NCBI RefSeq assembly: GCF_014646215.1
Contig: NZ_BMNA01000006.1
Coordinates: 103,352-167,351, forward strand
Length of the DNA: 64,000 nt
Direction: 5' to 3'
Source of the DNA: Nakamurella endophytica
GTDB lineage: Bacteria; Actinomycetota; Actinomycetes; Mycobacteriales; Nakamurellaceae
The notes beneath the pieces are model-generated. The model did not search any database. It saw only the letters and a list, made by a program, of their open reading frames with translations, and was not told the DNA's origin. This document shows positions 17,749-26,959 of the stretch, piece by piece. The translations under genes were made by a program, and so were the position numbers. The first letter of the stretch is position 1. Each line of letters opens with the position of its first letter.

Positions 17749-18884
17749 GCGGCAGCACACCGACGGTCGCCGGCACGGACCGGTACCGCGCGTTCAAGGC
17801 CTGGGTCAGCACCCCGCTGACGGAGCCGCCTCGCATCTCGGTCGTCATCCCGGCCTACAACGAGGAGTGGCGGATCCTGCCGACGGTCGGCGCCATCGCC
17901 ACCCACCTGAGCGCCCGCGGGGAGCCGTGGGAGCTCGTCGTCGCCGACGACGGGTCGAGCGACAGCACGGTGGCGTTGCTGCAGGACCTGCGCTTCCCGA
18001 ACCTGCGCGTGCTCGTCGCGGATCGCAACCGCGGCAAGGGATCCGCGGTCCGCCGCGGTGTCGCGGCGGCACGCGGCCGGTACGTGCTCTTCGCCGACGC
18101 CGACCAGTCGACCCCGATCGAGCAGTTCGACCGGCTGCTCGCGCTGATCACCGACGAGGGGTACGACGTCGTGGTCGGCTCCCGGGCGGCCCGGGGTGCC
18201 GCCGTGCACAGCAAGAGCCTGCTGCGCAAGGTGCTCAGCCGCGGCCTGCGGATCCTGGTCTCGGCCGGGTTCGGCGTGAAGGTGGCCGACACCCAGTGCG
18301 GCTTCAAGCTCTTCACCGCCGATGCGGCACGCAGTCTGTTCGCACTGCAGGTGGTGGACGGGTTCTCGTTCGACCTCGAGGTGCTGTACCTGGCGAGCCG
18401 GCTGGGGCTGCGCACCGCCGAGGAGCCGGTGGAGTGGATCGACGCGCCCGGCTCGACGGTGGACGCCGCCAAGGTCAGCCTCCAGTTCCTGGCCGACCTG
18501 GTCCGGATCCGGCTGCACGACCTGCGCGGCGGCTACCGGCAGCGCCCGGCGCTGCCGGCCTCGGAGGCTCCGCACACCGCCGATGCAGCGGAGGCGGGGG
18601 AGGTGGCGGATGCGGCCGACGGACCGGGTGTCCCGGCCGCGACCGGGATGTCGGCGCGACCGGTCGCACGGCCGGACGAGAACGTCACCACTGCACCCGG
18701 TCCCGCGGCGAGGCGCTCCGCGGCGCCGGGTGCCGCCGAGCCCCCACCCGTCCCGCCCGCCGGCCCGGACCCCGCGCCGCAGCCGGTCGAGCAGTCGACC
18801 GAGCGGCCGGCGCCTGCGCCGGCGCCGAGGCACACCCACGGTCCCGTCCCTCTGTCCCTGTCCCGAGAGGTCGCCCCGCGATGA
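17745..18884 (+). CDS. GT2-family glycosyltransferase (polyprenyl/dolichyl-phosphate glucosyltransferase-like)
   Basis: 379 residues. The GT-A domain (residues ~28-245) has ISVVIPAYNEEWRI, VVADDGSSDST, NRGKGSAVRRG and FADADQSTPIEQF (metal-binding DxD as DAD). ADTQCGFKLF follows. These match ALG5/GtrB-type enzymes that put glucose or mannose onto polyprenyl phosphate. The last ~120 residues are a disordered Ala/Pro-rich tail without a membrane helix. The polyprenyl-P-sugar could feed the GT-C-like protein encoded at 22790. It is coupled by ATGA overlaps to the flippase and to the STAS gene. Confidence 0.87.
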   Translation: MSGSTPTVAGTDRYRAFKAWVSTPLTEPPRISVVIPAYNEEWRILPTVGAIATHLSARGEPWELVVADDGSSDSTVALLQDLRFPNLRVLVADRNRGKGSAVRRGVAAARGRYVLFADADQSTPIEQFDRLLALITDEGYDVVVGSRAARGAAVHSKSLLRKVLSRGLRILVSAGFGVKVADTQCGFKLFTADAARSLFALQVVDGFSFDLEVLYLASRLGLRTAEEPVEWIDAPGSTVDAAKVSLQFLADLVRIRLHDLRGGYRQRPALPASEAPHTADAAEAGEVADAADGPGVPAATGMSARPVARPDENVTTAPGPAARRSAAPGAAEPPPVPPAGPDPAPQPVEQSTERPAPAPAPRHTHGPVPLSLSREVAPR

Positions 18885-19213
18885 GGATCCGTATCGACAC
18901 GTCCGGGAGCCGGGCGTCCGTCGCCGTCGCCGGACGGTTCGACGCCCACGAGGTCGCCGAGTTCCGCACGGTCGTCGAGCCGCTCGTGGCCGCGGCGGAC
19001 GAGCTGCGCCTGGACCTGTCCAACGTCGTGTTCATCGACTCCACCGCGCTGGCCGAGCTGGTCCGGCTGGACAAGGCGACCCGCGCCGCCGGCGGCACCC
19101 TCGTGCTCACCGACCTGTCCGACCCGGTGCGGGTGATCATGGAGATCACCGCGCTGCTCCCGGTCTTCACCGTCGAGGAGCCCGCGGGGGCCGGCGCGGA
19201 CGGAGCGCCGTGA
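18881..19213 (+). CDS. STAS-domain anti-sigma-factor antagonist (RsbV/SpoIIAA type)
   Basis: A 110-residue single STAS domain. The phospho-acceptor loop is VVFIDSTALAELVRL, with Ser in the DSTAL context near residue 54. In partner-switching systems the unphosphorylated protein captures the anti-sigma kinase and frees its target. The kinase gene is three genes away (20553) and the phosphatase that would reactivate it is next (19210). It is coupled by ATGA to the glycosyltransferase and by GTGA to the phosphatase, so glycan and switch genes are made together. Confidence 0.88.
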   Translation: MRIRIDTSGSRASVAVAGRFDAHEVAEFRTVVEPLVAAADELRLDLSNVVFIDSTALAELVRLDKATRAAGGTLVLTDLSDPVRVIMEITALLPVFTVEEPAGAGADGAP

Positions 19214-20556
19214 GCAGTGCGCTGAGCAGTGCCGTCGCCGGGCCCGGCGGTGCCGGCCCGCTGGAGTCGGCGCTGGCCCGGCTGACCGACCCCGCCGGGT
19301 CCGACGCCGACCGCCGGGAGGCGGCCGACGGGATCCGCGACCTGGTGCAGGACATGACCCTGGCCCAGCACGAGATCACCGGCGCGCTGATCGCGGTGCA
19401 GGACCGGATGACGGCCCTGCGCGCGTTGACGCAGATCAACGTCGAGTCCCTCGGCGAGGCCGAGGCCGACGTCCGGATGCTGACCGAGGCCCGGACGATG
19501 ACCGACTCCGACACGGTGGTGCTGGTGGGCGACGACACCCACCTGTACGCCGGTCCGGACCCGGAGGCGGCCGCAGCGCTCGTCCGCCTGGTGCGCGACC
19601 AGCTGGCCGCTCCGCGGCAGGTGCCGATCGCCGTCACCGACGGCGGCGCCACCGTGGTGGCGGTGCTGCGGCAGCCCGATCCCTTCCGGCGTGCGCTCGG
19701 TTTCGCCCGCGACGGGTGGGCCTTCACCACCGGCGACCTGCAGCTCGTCGAGGCGGTGATGAGCGCGACCGACATGATGCAGACCCTGACCCGGATGCAC
19801 CTCGAGGCTGTGGAGCGGGCGGCCATCGCCCAGGAGCACCAGGCGGCGTCGTCGCTGGCGCAGGCGGTCCTGGCGCAGCCGCTGCCCCGGGTGGACGGCG
19901 TCGAGCTGTTCTGCAGCTCCATGCCGGCCAGCCTGGCGGGTGGCGACTTCCACGTCTTCGCCGTGGTCGACGGTCGGCTGTGGTTCGCCGTCGGCGACGT
20001 CGCGGGCAAGGGACTGCCCGCGGCGATCGTCATGTCCAGGGCGGTGAGCGCCACCCGGGTCGCGCTGCGCACCAGCCTCGACCCCGGCGCCGCCGTCGCC
20101 GCGGTCAGCGCCGAGCTCTACGACTACCTCGGGGACGTCGGCGTGTTCGTGACCCTGGTGGTCGGCGTCCTGGACCCGGCGGACGGCACCGTCCGGGCCT
20201 GCAACGCCGGGCACTCGCCGGTGCTGGTGCGGCAGCAGGGGCGGGTCCGGCCGGTCGCGGCCGACACCGCGCCGGTCGGCGTGCTGGAGATCGAGGACCC
20301 GACGGTCACCGAGCTCCGGCTGGCCCCGGGCGACGCGCTGCTGGTCGGCTCGGACGGGTTGGCGGAGCAGGAGGACGGCGCGGGCGAGCTGTTCGGCTAC
20401 GTGCGGCTGGAACAGGTGCTGGCCGGCGGCCCGTCGTCGGCGGAGGAGCTGGGCCGGCAGGTGCTCGCAGCCGTCGCCGGGCATGCCGACGGGACGGCGC
20501 CGTCCGACGACTGCACGCTCGTCGTGCTGACCCCGTCCGGGGCGGTGGCCCGGTGA
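19210..20556 (+). CDS. SpoIIE/RsbU-type PP2C phosphatase with N-terminal GAF-like sensor
   Basis: 448 residues from a GTG coupled to the STAS gene. Residues ~1-60 contain an Ala/Asp-rich helix. Residues ~70-200 look like a GAF-type module ending in a long helix (MHLEAVERAAIAQEHQAASSLAQAVLAQPLP) that leads into the phosphatase. The SpoIIE domain has metal motifs SLAGGDFHVF, VGDVAGKGLPAAIVMS, ACNAGHSPVLV and the end motif DDCTLVVL. Its likely substrate is a phosphorylated STAS protein encoded on either side. The GAF-like call is less certain than the phosphatase. Confidence 0.87.
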   Translation: MSSALSSAVAGPGGAGPLESALARLTDPAGSDADRREAADGIRDLVQDMTLAQHEITGALIAVQDRMTALRALTQINVESLGEAEADVRMLTEARTMTDSDTVVLVGDDTHLYAGPDPEAAAALVRLVRDQLAAPRQVPIAVTDGGATVVAVLRQPDPFRRALGFARDGWAFTTGDLQLVEAVMSATDMMQTLTRMHLEAVERAAIAQEHQAASSLAQAVLAQPLPRVDGVELFCSSMPASLAGGDFHVFAVVDGRLWFAVGDVAGKGLPAAIVMSRAVSATRVALRTSLDPGAAVAAVSAELYDYLGDVGVFVTLVVGVLDPADGTVRACNAGHSPVLVRQQGRVRPVAADTAPVGVLEIEDPTVTELRLAPGDALLVGSDGLAEQEDGAGELFGYVRLEQVLAGGPSSAEELGRQVLAAVAGHADGTAPSDDCTLVVLTPSGAVAR

Positions 20557-20981
20557 CCGAGGTCGCGACGTCGCTCGACCTGGGAGCCGACCTGCTGTCG
20601 GTGCGCCGCATCGGACCCTGGCTGTCCGAGCTGCTCGACGGTCTGCCGGCCGCGGAGGCCGGCGCGCTGCACGGCCGGCTCGAGCTCGCCGTCCACGAGG
20701 TGTGCGTCAACATCGTCGAGCACGCCGGCGTCGCGGACGGCGACGTCCTCGGACTGCGCGGGGACGTGACCCTCGACGCGGTCACCGTCCGGGTCACCGG
20801 GCCGGGGATGCCGATCGACCCGGCCCTGATCCCGGAGCCCAGGCCGTCCGAGCCGCAGATCCGCGGGTACGGGCTGATGATCGTCCGCCGGCTGGTCGAC
20901 CGGCTGGAGTGCCGTGCCGACGGTGGGCGCGCCGTCTGGATGCTGCGGGTGGACCGCGACGGGAAGGGAACAGGTCGATGA
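20553..20981 (+). CDS. RsbW/SpoIIAB-type ATP-binding anti-sigma kinase
   Basis: A 142-residue HATPase_c_2 protein. The N box is LAVHEVCVNIVEHAG (Glu and Asn for ATP/Mg), followed by the loop VRVTGPGMPIDP with Gly-Pro-Gly where Asp-x-Gly is more usual. The second Gly box is RGYGLMIVRRLVDRLE. It would phosphorylate the STAS partners and sequester a sigma factor or another target. The changed D-box (TGPGMP rather than DxGxG) may alter nucleotide binding. No sigma factor is encoded in this cluster. Confidence 0.87.
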   Translation: MTEVATSLDLGADLLSVRRIGPWLSELLDGLPAAEAGALHGRLELAVHEVCVNIVEHAGVADGDVLGLRGDVTLDAVTVRVTGPGMPIDPALIPEPRPSEPQIRGYGLMIVRRLVDRLECRADGGRAVWMLRVDRDGKGTGR

Positions 20982-21355
20982 CGGGCGTCGCGACGGACAC
21001 CGGCGCGGCTGCCGGCGGCGAAGGCACGGACCTGCGGATCGAGATCACCGCGGACGAGCCGGGAGCTGCGGTGCTGCGCCTGGCCGGGCGGCTGGATGCG
21101 CTGCAGGCGCCGGAGCTCGACGCGCGGTTCCGCGAGCTGGTCCCGCTCGGCCGGGTGCGGCTGCTCGTCGACCTGTCCGCGGTGGGCTTCGTGGACAGCG
21201 CCGGCCTGGCCGTGCTGGTCCGCGCCCGGCGGACCACCCGCGAGCACGGCGGGGACGTGGTGCTGATCCGGCCGCGGTCCCCGGAGGGGCAGCGGGTGTT
21301 CCGGCTGACGCAGTTCGACCAGGTGTTCCGCATGCTCGACGAGAGCCCGCGGTGA
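20978..21355 (+). CDS. Second STAS-domain anti-sigma-factor antagonist
   Basis: 125 residues with one STAS domain. The phospho-acceptor loop is VGFVDSAGLAVLVRA, with Ser in the DSAGL context. It begins with an Asp/Glu-rich 20-residue tail. It differs from the first STAS (18881) in loop and N-terminus, so the two probably have different partners: one may be the switch input and the other an output adaptor. It starts with ATG overlapping the kinase stop by 4 bp and ends overlapping the receiver gene. Confidence 0.88.
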   Translation: MTGVATDTGAAAGGEGTDLRIEITADEPGAAVLRLAGRLDALQAPELDARFRELVPLGRVRLLVDLSAVGFVDSAGLAVLVRARRTTREHGGDVVLIRPRSPEGQRVFRLTQFDQVFRMLDESPR

Positions 21356-21753
21356 CCCGGCCGTCCGCCGGCGCGGCCGGCGAGGGCCGCCGCGCGCTGG
21401 TCGTCGACGACGACACCGTCTCGCGCCTGGTGCTGACGCACATGCTGCGGCGGTCGGGCTGGCAGGTGACCGAGGCCGCGGACGTCCAGCCCGCCCTGGA
21501 GGTGCTCGAGGCCGGCGGGATCGACATGGTCCTGAGCGACTACTCGATGCCCGGCGGGACCGGCGTCGACCTGCTCCCGGCCGTGGACGCACAACCGCGG
21601 CGGCCGCTGTTCGTGCTGATCACCGGCATCCTCGAGCACCTGGAGAGCGGCGGCGAGGGTGGCGGCGTGGACGCCCGGCTGACCAAGCCGATCAGCAGCC
21701 GCGCGCTGGCCGACTGCCTGACGGCCCTGCGGGCCGGCGGGGCCGCCCGGTGA
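21352..21753 (+). CDS. Stand-alone response-regulator receiver
   Basis: 133 residues with a single CheY-like receiver and no output domain. Acidic pocket ALVVDDDTVS, phospho-acceptor Asp in MVLSDYSMPGGTG near residue 62, the Thr switch in VLITG and the Lys in RLTKPIS are all present. It could take phosphate from the divergent hybrid kinase (11359) and link it to the partner-switching cassette, but that is inference. It is coupled by GTGA on both sides. Confidence 0.88.
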   Translation: MTRPSAGAAGEGRRALVVDDDTVSRLVLTHMLRRSGWQVTEAADVQPALEVLEAGGIDMVLSDYSMPGGTGVDLLPAVDAQPRRPLFVLITGILEHLESGGEGGGVDARLTKPISSRALADCLTALRAGGAAR

Positions 21754-22793
21754 CGGAGGCGCCGGCCGGCACCGCCCGTGCCGCCGGTGCCGGACGTCCC
21801 GCCCGCCCCGGACGTGCCGGACGTGGTGCCGTCGCGCGCCGGGTGGCCGTCGCCGCCGGATGGCTGGCGGCCGCCGGGATGTCCGTCGCCGCCGGCGCCC
21901 GGCTCTGGCGGTCGCAGAGCGAGCCGGTGCTGATCGGCCTGCAGGGCACGGTGATCTGGTCGCTGCTGCCCGCCTACCCGCTGGCCGTCGCGGCGCTGGT
22001 CGGCCGGCGTCGCGCGCTGGCCGCGGTCGCCGGGGCGCTGTGCGTCGCGCACGCCGGCTGGACGCTCGCGGCGGTCGGCTGGCACGGCGACCGGCCGGCA
22101 CCGGCCGGGACGGTGCAGGTCCGGCTGGTCACCGCGAACGTGCTGCTGGACAACCCCTCCGTCCCCGCGCTGGCCGACGACCTGCTGGCCGCCCGCCCGG
22201 ACGTGCTGCTGCTGCAGGAGGTGACGCCGCAGATCCTCGACCGGCTGGCCGGCACCCCGCTCTGGCAGGCCCTGCCGTACCGGGTCACCGACCCGCTGCC
22301 GGGCTTCCACGGCTCGGCGATCCTGTCCCGGTGGCCGGTGCTGTCCGGCGGGGCCTTCGACGTCGCCGGGTTCCCGATGACCCAGGCGGACATCCGGACG
22401 CCGGCCGGGCCGGTGCACGTCGTCGACGTGCACGCCCAGGCCCCGCTGAGCCACGAGGCGGCCGCGCGGTGGTCCGCGCAGTTCGACCGGCTCGCCCGGT
22501 TGCCGCTGCCAGCGGGCCGGCCGCTGGTGCTGGCCGGGGACTTCAACGCCACGCTCGACCACCGCCCGATGCAGCGGCTGCTCGCCGCCGGGTTCCGGGA
22601 CGCCTTCGCCGAGTCGGGCACCGGCCTCGGCGCGACCTGGCCGGAGTGGTCCGGGCCGGTGCCGCCGCTCATGCGGCTGGACCACGTGCTGGTGAACGAC
22701 CCGGTGACGGTGCTGTCGATCCGGGAGCGGACGAGCCCGGGCAGCGACCACCGGCGGCTGGAGGTCGAGCTCGCGGTCCCGGTGGCGCGGTGA
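21750..22793 (+). CDS. Membrane-anchored endonuclease/exonuclease/phosphatase-family protein
   Basis: 347 residues. About three membrane segments lie in the first 110 residues, then an EEP catalytic domain: LVTANVLLDN, DVLLLQEVT (Glu for metal), HGSAILSR, HVVDVHAQ, LVLAGDFNATLDH and the final GSDHRRLEVEL His pair. The pocket is complete. Members of this fold with the same membrane anchor (VanJ-like) are phospholipid or polyprenyl-phosphate phosphatases rather than nucleases, and that fits a polyprenyl-linked glycan cluster. The substrate is inferred. It is coupled by GTGA overlaps. Confidence 0.82.
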   Translation: MTEAPAGTARAAGAGRPARPGRAGRGAVARRVAVAAGWLAAAGMSVAAGARLWRSQSEPVLIGLQGTVIWSLLPAYPLAVAALVGRRRALAAVAGALCVAHAGWTLAAVGWHGDRPAPAGTVQVRLVTANVLLDNPSVPALADDLLAARPDVLLLQEVTPQILDRLAGTPLWQALPYRVTDPLPGFHGSAILSRWPVLSGGAFDVAGFPMTQADIRTPAGPVHVVDVHAQAPLSHEAAARWSAQFDRLARLPLPAGRPLVLAGDFNATLDHRPMQRLLAAGFRDAFAESGTGLGATWPEWSGPVPPLMRLDHVLVNDPVTVLSIRERTSPGSDHRRLEVELAVPVAR

Positions 22794-25700
22794 GCACCGC
22801 CGCCCCGCAGCGGGCGGAGCCCGGGACGCCCGCGGAGCCCGGCACGCCGGCGGATCGCGCCCGTCCCGACGGGACGGGGGACCCGGCGGCCGAGCCTGCA
22901 CGGCGCCATCCGGGCCACCGCTGGACCCGGCACTGGATCGAGCGCTGGATCCGCCGCCGGCGACGCAGCCCCGAGGCGCCGCACGGCCCGGCGGAGTCCG
23001 GTGAACCCCGCGGCACGGAGGGCGGCCGGAGCCTCCTCACCACCGACGACACCGACGGCACCGACGACATCGCGGGAAGCGACGGCCCCGCGGGCGCCGA
23101 GGCCGGAACCGCACCTGACACCGTCCCGCGCGGGACGGACCCGGGCGCCCCGTCCCCCACGGAGCCCGCGAGCCGCCGAGGTCCCGCCCACCGCGGGCGT
23201 CGCGACCCGGCGGACCCCGACCGCCCCGGCTGGATCGCCCGGCACCGGCTGCTGTGGCTGGCGCTGCTGCTCGTCGTCCTGTTCCACGGGGCGCTGCTGC
23301 TGGCCGGCAGCTACCAGCGGACCTACGACGCCTACGTCCACATCTTCTTCGCCGACCACTACCGCCGGAACTGGTTCTCCAGCTGGGACGACCGCTGGTA
23401 CACCGGGTTCTCGGTCTTCAGCTACCCGCCCGGCGGCCACCAGGCGATCGCCGCCGTCAGCGAGCTGATCGGGTTGCGGCCGGCGTTCGTCGTCGTGCAG
23501 CTGTTCGCGCTGGTCAACCTTACCGTCGGGGTGTACCGCTGGTCGGCGGTGTGGGTGGACCGGGCGGCGGCGGGCTGGGCCGCGGTGCTGCTGGCGGTGA
23601 GCTCGTCGATCGCCGAGACGGTGCACGTCTTCGGGCAGCTGCCGACGACGCTGTCGCTGGGCTTCCTGCTGCAGAGCCTGCCGTTCGCCGACCGGTGGGT
23701 CCGCATCGGCGACCGCAGGGCCCTGGTGGCGGGCGTGGTCTGCACGATGGCCACCACCGCGTGCCACCACGTCACCACCCTGTTCGGCGCCGTCTTCTTC
23801 CTGGGGCCGGTGCTGGTCGCCGCGCTGGTCGGCGCGCTGCGCACGCCGCGGGTCGACGAGCCGGACGGCCACCTCGGGCGGGTCCCGCGGCGGCTGCTCT
23901 GGCCGCTGACCGCCCGCCGGTTGCGCCGGGTGCTGCCCTCGCTGCGCCGCGCCTGCGGGTACGGCGGGCTGGTGGTGACCGCCCTGCTGGTGGTCGTGCT
24001 GCCGTACTGGCTGTACTCGCGCAGCGACCCGATCACCCAGGTGACCATCCCGCACGCCAGCCGGGACAACTTCCTGGTCAACCTCAACGCCGGCCTGGTC
24101 TTCTGGCTGATCCCGTGGGGGACGACGCTGCTCGTGCTGCCGTACGCGCTGGTCCGCGGGTTCGCCTCGCGTGCCTGGCCGCTGGCGCTGTCGCTGGCCG
24201 GGCTGGCGTTCCTGGGCACCGGCGGCACCACGCCGCTGCCCAAGATGCTGCTGGCCGGCGCCTACAACATCCTCACCCTCGACCGGTTCACCTTCTGGGC
24301 CACGATCTGCGTGCTGCCGCTGGCCGGCCGGTTCGTCGACAGCCTGGTCCGCGGCACCCTGCGGCACTGGTTGGTCCGGCAGGTGGGCCGGACGATGGCC
24401 GGGGTGCTGCCGGTGCTGCTGCTGGTGGCGCACCTGGTCACCACGCTGTTCGCCGCGAATCTGACCCACTACCGGCCGTTCCAGCCGGCGGCCATCGACG
24501 TCACCCCGATCACCGCGTTCCTGGCCAAGGACCAGCACGACGACTGGCGCTACCTGACGCTGGGCTTCGGCGACCAGATGGCCTGGCTCGGGGCGAACAC
24601 CACGGCACAGACGGTCGACGGCGACTACCACTCGGCGCGGCAGCTGCCCGAGCTGACCAGCCGGCCGGTGGAACGGCTGGAGGGTGCCAAGTACTCCGGG
24701 GTACCCGGCATCGGCAGCCTGCAGCAGTTCCTGGCCGTCCCGGAGCGCTACAACCTGAAGTACGTCTTCTCCAACGACGCCTTCTACGCGCCGCTGCTGG
24801 ACGCGAGCGGCTGGACCGACCTGGGGCCGCTGGAGAACGGGATCGAGGTGTGGGAGCGGGCCGACGTGGCGCCGCTGCCGGTGTCCGCGGTGGACCGGGA
24901 GGGTCCGCTGTGGGAGCGGCTGCTGTGGGGCACGGTGCCGCCGGCCTCGATCCTGCTGGCCCTGCTGGTGCTGGCGTGGTGGGCCGTCGGTGCGCCGGGC
25001 CGGCTGGGCCGGCTGGCCGTGCTGGGCCGGCCCGCCCGCTGGGCCGCGGTGCCGTTCCGGCGGGTCGCCGCCCGCGTGGACCGCCGGCTGCGCCGGGCGG
25101 CCGACCGGCTGCCGGCCGCGGAGCGGCTCGCCGGTGGTACGGCTGTGAACGCGGGTGGCACGGCACCGGACGCCGGCGGCACCGCACCGGACGCCGGCCA
25201 CACGGCACCGGACGACGTCGGCGCGGCGCCGGGTGCCGTGACCGGTGCCCGGCCCGGCGGGTCCGGCGGTCCGAGCGTCGACCGTCCCGACCCGGTCCCT
25301 GGTGCGGCGGCGGCCGGGGCCACCGGCACCGCCCTCGGCGAGTCGGATGCCGCTGCCCGGTGGCTGCCCTGGCGGCCCGTGGCCCGCCGGGTCCGCGACC
25401 GGGCGCGGCGACCGGTGCCGCCCGGCCGTCGCCGGCGGCAGGCCGTCGCCGTCGCGGTGGTGCTCGTCGCCGGTGCCGGCACGGCCGGCGTGCTGGTGCT
25501 CCGGCCGTCCGCGCCGACGCCCACGGCGGTCGTCGAGGCCTACTACGACCACCTGGACTTCCGCCGGTTCGCCGACGCGTGGGCGTTGCTGGACCCGCAG
25601 ACCCGCCCGGCGTTCGAGGCGTACCAGCTCGACCTCGGCCGGGACGGCGGGCTGGTGGCGTCGTTCGCCAAGCTGTCCGACGACTCGGTGGTGCTGCGCT

Positions 25701-26959
25701 CGGCGTCGCCGGGGCGGGCCGTGGTCACCGCGACGCTGGACTACCTGACCTCGCTCGAGTCGTACCGGGTGGTCACCGACGTCGCCCTGGTCGAGCGCGA
25801 GGGCCGCTGGTACGTCGACCTGCCCGCTGCCGACCCGTCCGTGTCGCCGGACGAGTTCTACAGCCGGCCGGGGGTGGACTTCCGGTCGCAGGGCCGGCGG
25901 ACCACCAACGGCGCCACCACCGACGGCACCGGGGTCACCGGGGCCGGCGGGACGGGTGCGACCGGGGCCGGCGGGGTGGCGGCGGCGACCGCGCCGGTGG
26001 ACGTGCTGGACCGTCCCGAACTGGTGCTCCGCGATGTGCGGTCGCTGCGGGTGGACGGCCGGTGGGTGGTGATCGGCGAGGTGGCCAACGCCGACGTCGA
26101 CCCGGCCGACGTCACCGTGGAGGCCCAGCTGCGGAACCCGGCCGGCACGCTGCTGGCGTCCTGGGACGCCGCCCAGGTGCTGGTGCACAAGCTGATGCCG
26201 GGGGAGAGCAGCCCGTTCCGGATCGAGTTCCAGAGCATCGCCGGCACCGGCGACTACGGCACCGAGGCCGACGGCGGCGTCAAGACCGCCACCACGGGCG
26301 GCGGCACCGGCGGCACGGGCACGGGCGGGACGGGCACCGGCGGCGACGGCGCCGGCACCGCCGATACCGGCATGGCTACCGGCATGGCTACCGGCACGGG
26401 CAACGGTGCGTCGGTGGGGCCGGCCCCCGCCCCGGCCGCCGCCGCAAAGAGCGTGCACGGCCCCGTGGAATTCGACCCGCAGACCATCACGCCGCTCGTG
26501 CTGGCGCCGGGCGCGACGGTGGCGTCCGTCGACGTCTACGCCCGGGCGGTGGTCACCACGGCAGCCACCACGCGGGGTCTGCAGGTGCTCGGCCTGCACG
26601 TCGCCACCGGTCCCGACGGCGCACCCGCGCTGGCCGGCGTGCTGCGCAACGACACCACGACCGAGGCGTCCGTGCCGCACCTGCTGCTCTCCTACACCGG
26701 CGCCGACGGCGGGCTGGCCTGGGTCGACCATGCCTACCTGGCCACCAGCGTGGCCCCGCAGTCCGACGTCGCCTTCTCCGTACCGCTCGCCGCCGCCACG
26801 GGGCTGCAGCCGTCGGGAGTGGCCACCGCGGGGTACGCGGGGCCGTCGCACACCCCGCCCAGCCGGCTGCTGCCGCCGATGCTGACGCTGCCGGTCGGGA
26901 CTGGCTTCGCCGGCGTCAGCGTCACCGCGACGACCTTCGCCCGGGGAGCCACCCAGTGA
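22790..26959 (+). CDS. Giant multidomain membrane protein: PTPS-related GT-C-like region plus extracytoplasmic domains
   Basis: 1389 residues. A ~140-residue disordered charged start leads to about twelve membrane helices (residues ~145-750), beginning with ALLLVVLFHGALLLAG and the AYVHIFFADHYRRNWFSSWDDRWYTGF loop. This loop is typical of PTPS-related GT-C-like membrane proteins thought to use polyprenyl-P sugars. A second disordered stretch and one more helix (~890) follow. Next is an NTF2-like domain (TAVVEAYYDHLDFRRFADAWALLDP), an FxLYD-like beta domain (VLRDVRSLRVDGRWVVIGEVANAD), Gly/Thr repeats and a last beta domain. The fusion suggests glycan transfer and binding outside the cell. It is coupled on both sides. 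Confidence 0.8.
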   Translation: MSTAAPQRAEPGTPAEPGTPADRARPDGTGDPAAEPARRHPGHRWTRHWIERWIRRRRRSPEAPHGPAESGEPRGTEGGRSLLTTDDTDGTDDIAGSDGPAGAEAGTAPDTVPRGTDPGAPSPTEPASRRGPAHRGRRDPADPDRPGWIARHRLLWLALLLVVLFHGALLLAGSYQRTYDAYVHIFFADHYRRNWFSSWDDRWYTGFSVFSYPPGGHQAIAAVSELIGLRPAFVVVQLFALVNLTVGVYRWSAVWVDRAAAGWAAVLLAVSSSIAETVHVFGQLPTTLSLGFLLQSLPFADRWVRIGDRRALVAGVVCTMATTACHHVTTLFGAVFFLGPVLVAALVGALRTPRVDEPDGHLGRVPRRLLWPLTARRLRRVLPSLRRACGYGGLVVTALLVVVLPYWLYSRSDPITQVTIPHASRDNFLVNLNAGLVFWLIPWGTTLLVLPYALVRGFASRAWPLALSLAGLAFLGTGGTTPLPKMLLAGAYNILTLDRFTFWATICVLPLAGRFVDSLVRGTLRHWLVRQVGRTMAGVLPVLLLVAHLVTTLFAANLTHYRPFQPAAIDVTPITAFLAKDQHDDWRYLTLGFGDQMAWLGANTTAQTVDGDYHSARQLPELTSRPVERLEGAKYSGVPGIGSLQQFLAVPERYNLKYVFSNDAFYAPLLDASGWTDLGPLENGIEVWERADVAPLPVSAVDREGPLWERLLWGTVPPASILLALLVLAWWAVGAPGRLGRLAVLGRPARWAAVPFRRVAARVDRRLRRAADRLPAAERLAGGTAVNAGGTAPDAGGTAPDAGHTAPDDVGAAPGAVTGARPGGSGGPSVDRPDPVPGAAAAGATGTALGESDAAARWLPWRPVARRVRDRARRPVPPGRRRRQAVAVAVVLVAGAGTAGVLVLRPSAPTPTAVVEAYYDHLDFRRFADAWALLDPQTRPAFEAYQLDLGRDGGLVASFAKLSDDSVVLRSASPGRAVVTATLDYLTSLESYRVVTDVALVEREGRWYVDLPAADPSVSPDEFYSRPGVDFRSQGRRTTNGATTDGTGVTGAGGTGATGAGGVAAATAPVDVLDRPELVLRDVRSLRVDGRWVVIGEVANADVDPADVTVEAQLRNPAGTLLASWDAAQVLVHKLMPGESSPFRIEFQSIAGTGDYGTEADGGVKTATTGGGTGGTGTGGTGTGGDGAGTADTGMATGMATGTGNGASVGPAPAPAAAAKSVHGPVEFDPQTITPLVLAPGATVASVDVYARAVVTTAATTRGLQVLGLHVATGPDGAPALAGVLRNDTTTEASVPHLLLSYTGADGGLAWVDHAYLATSVAPQSDVAFSVPLAAATGLQPSGVATAGYAGPSHTPPSRLLPPMLTLPVGTGFAGVSVTATTFARGATQ

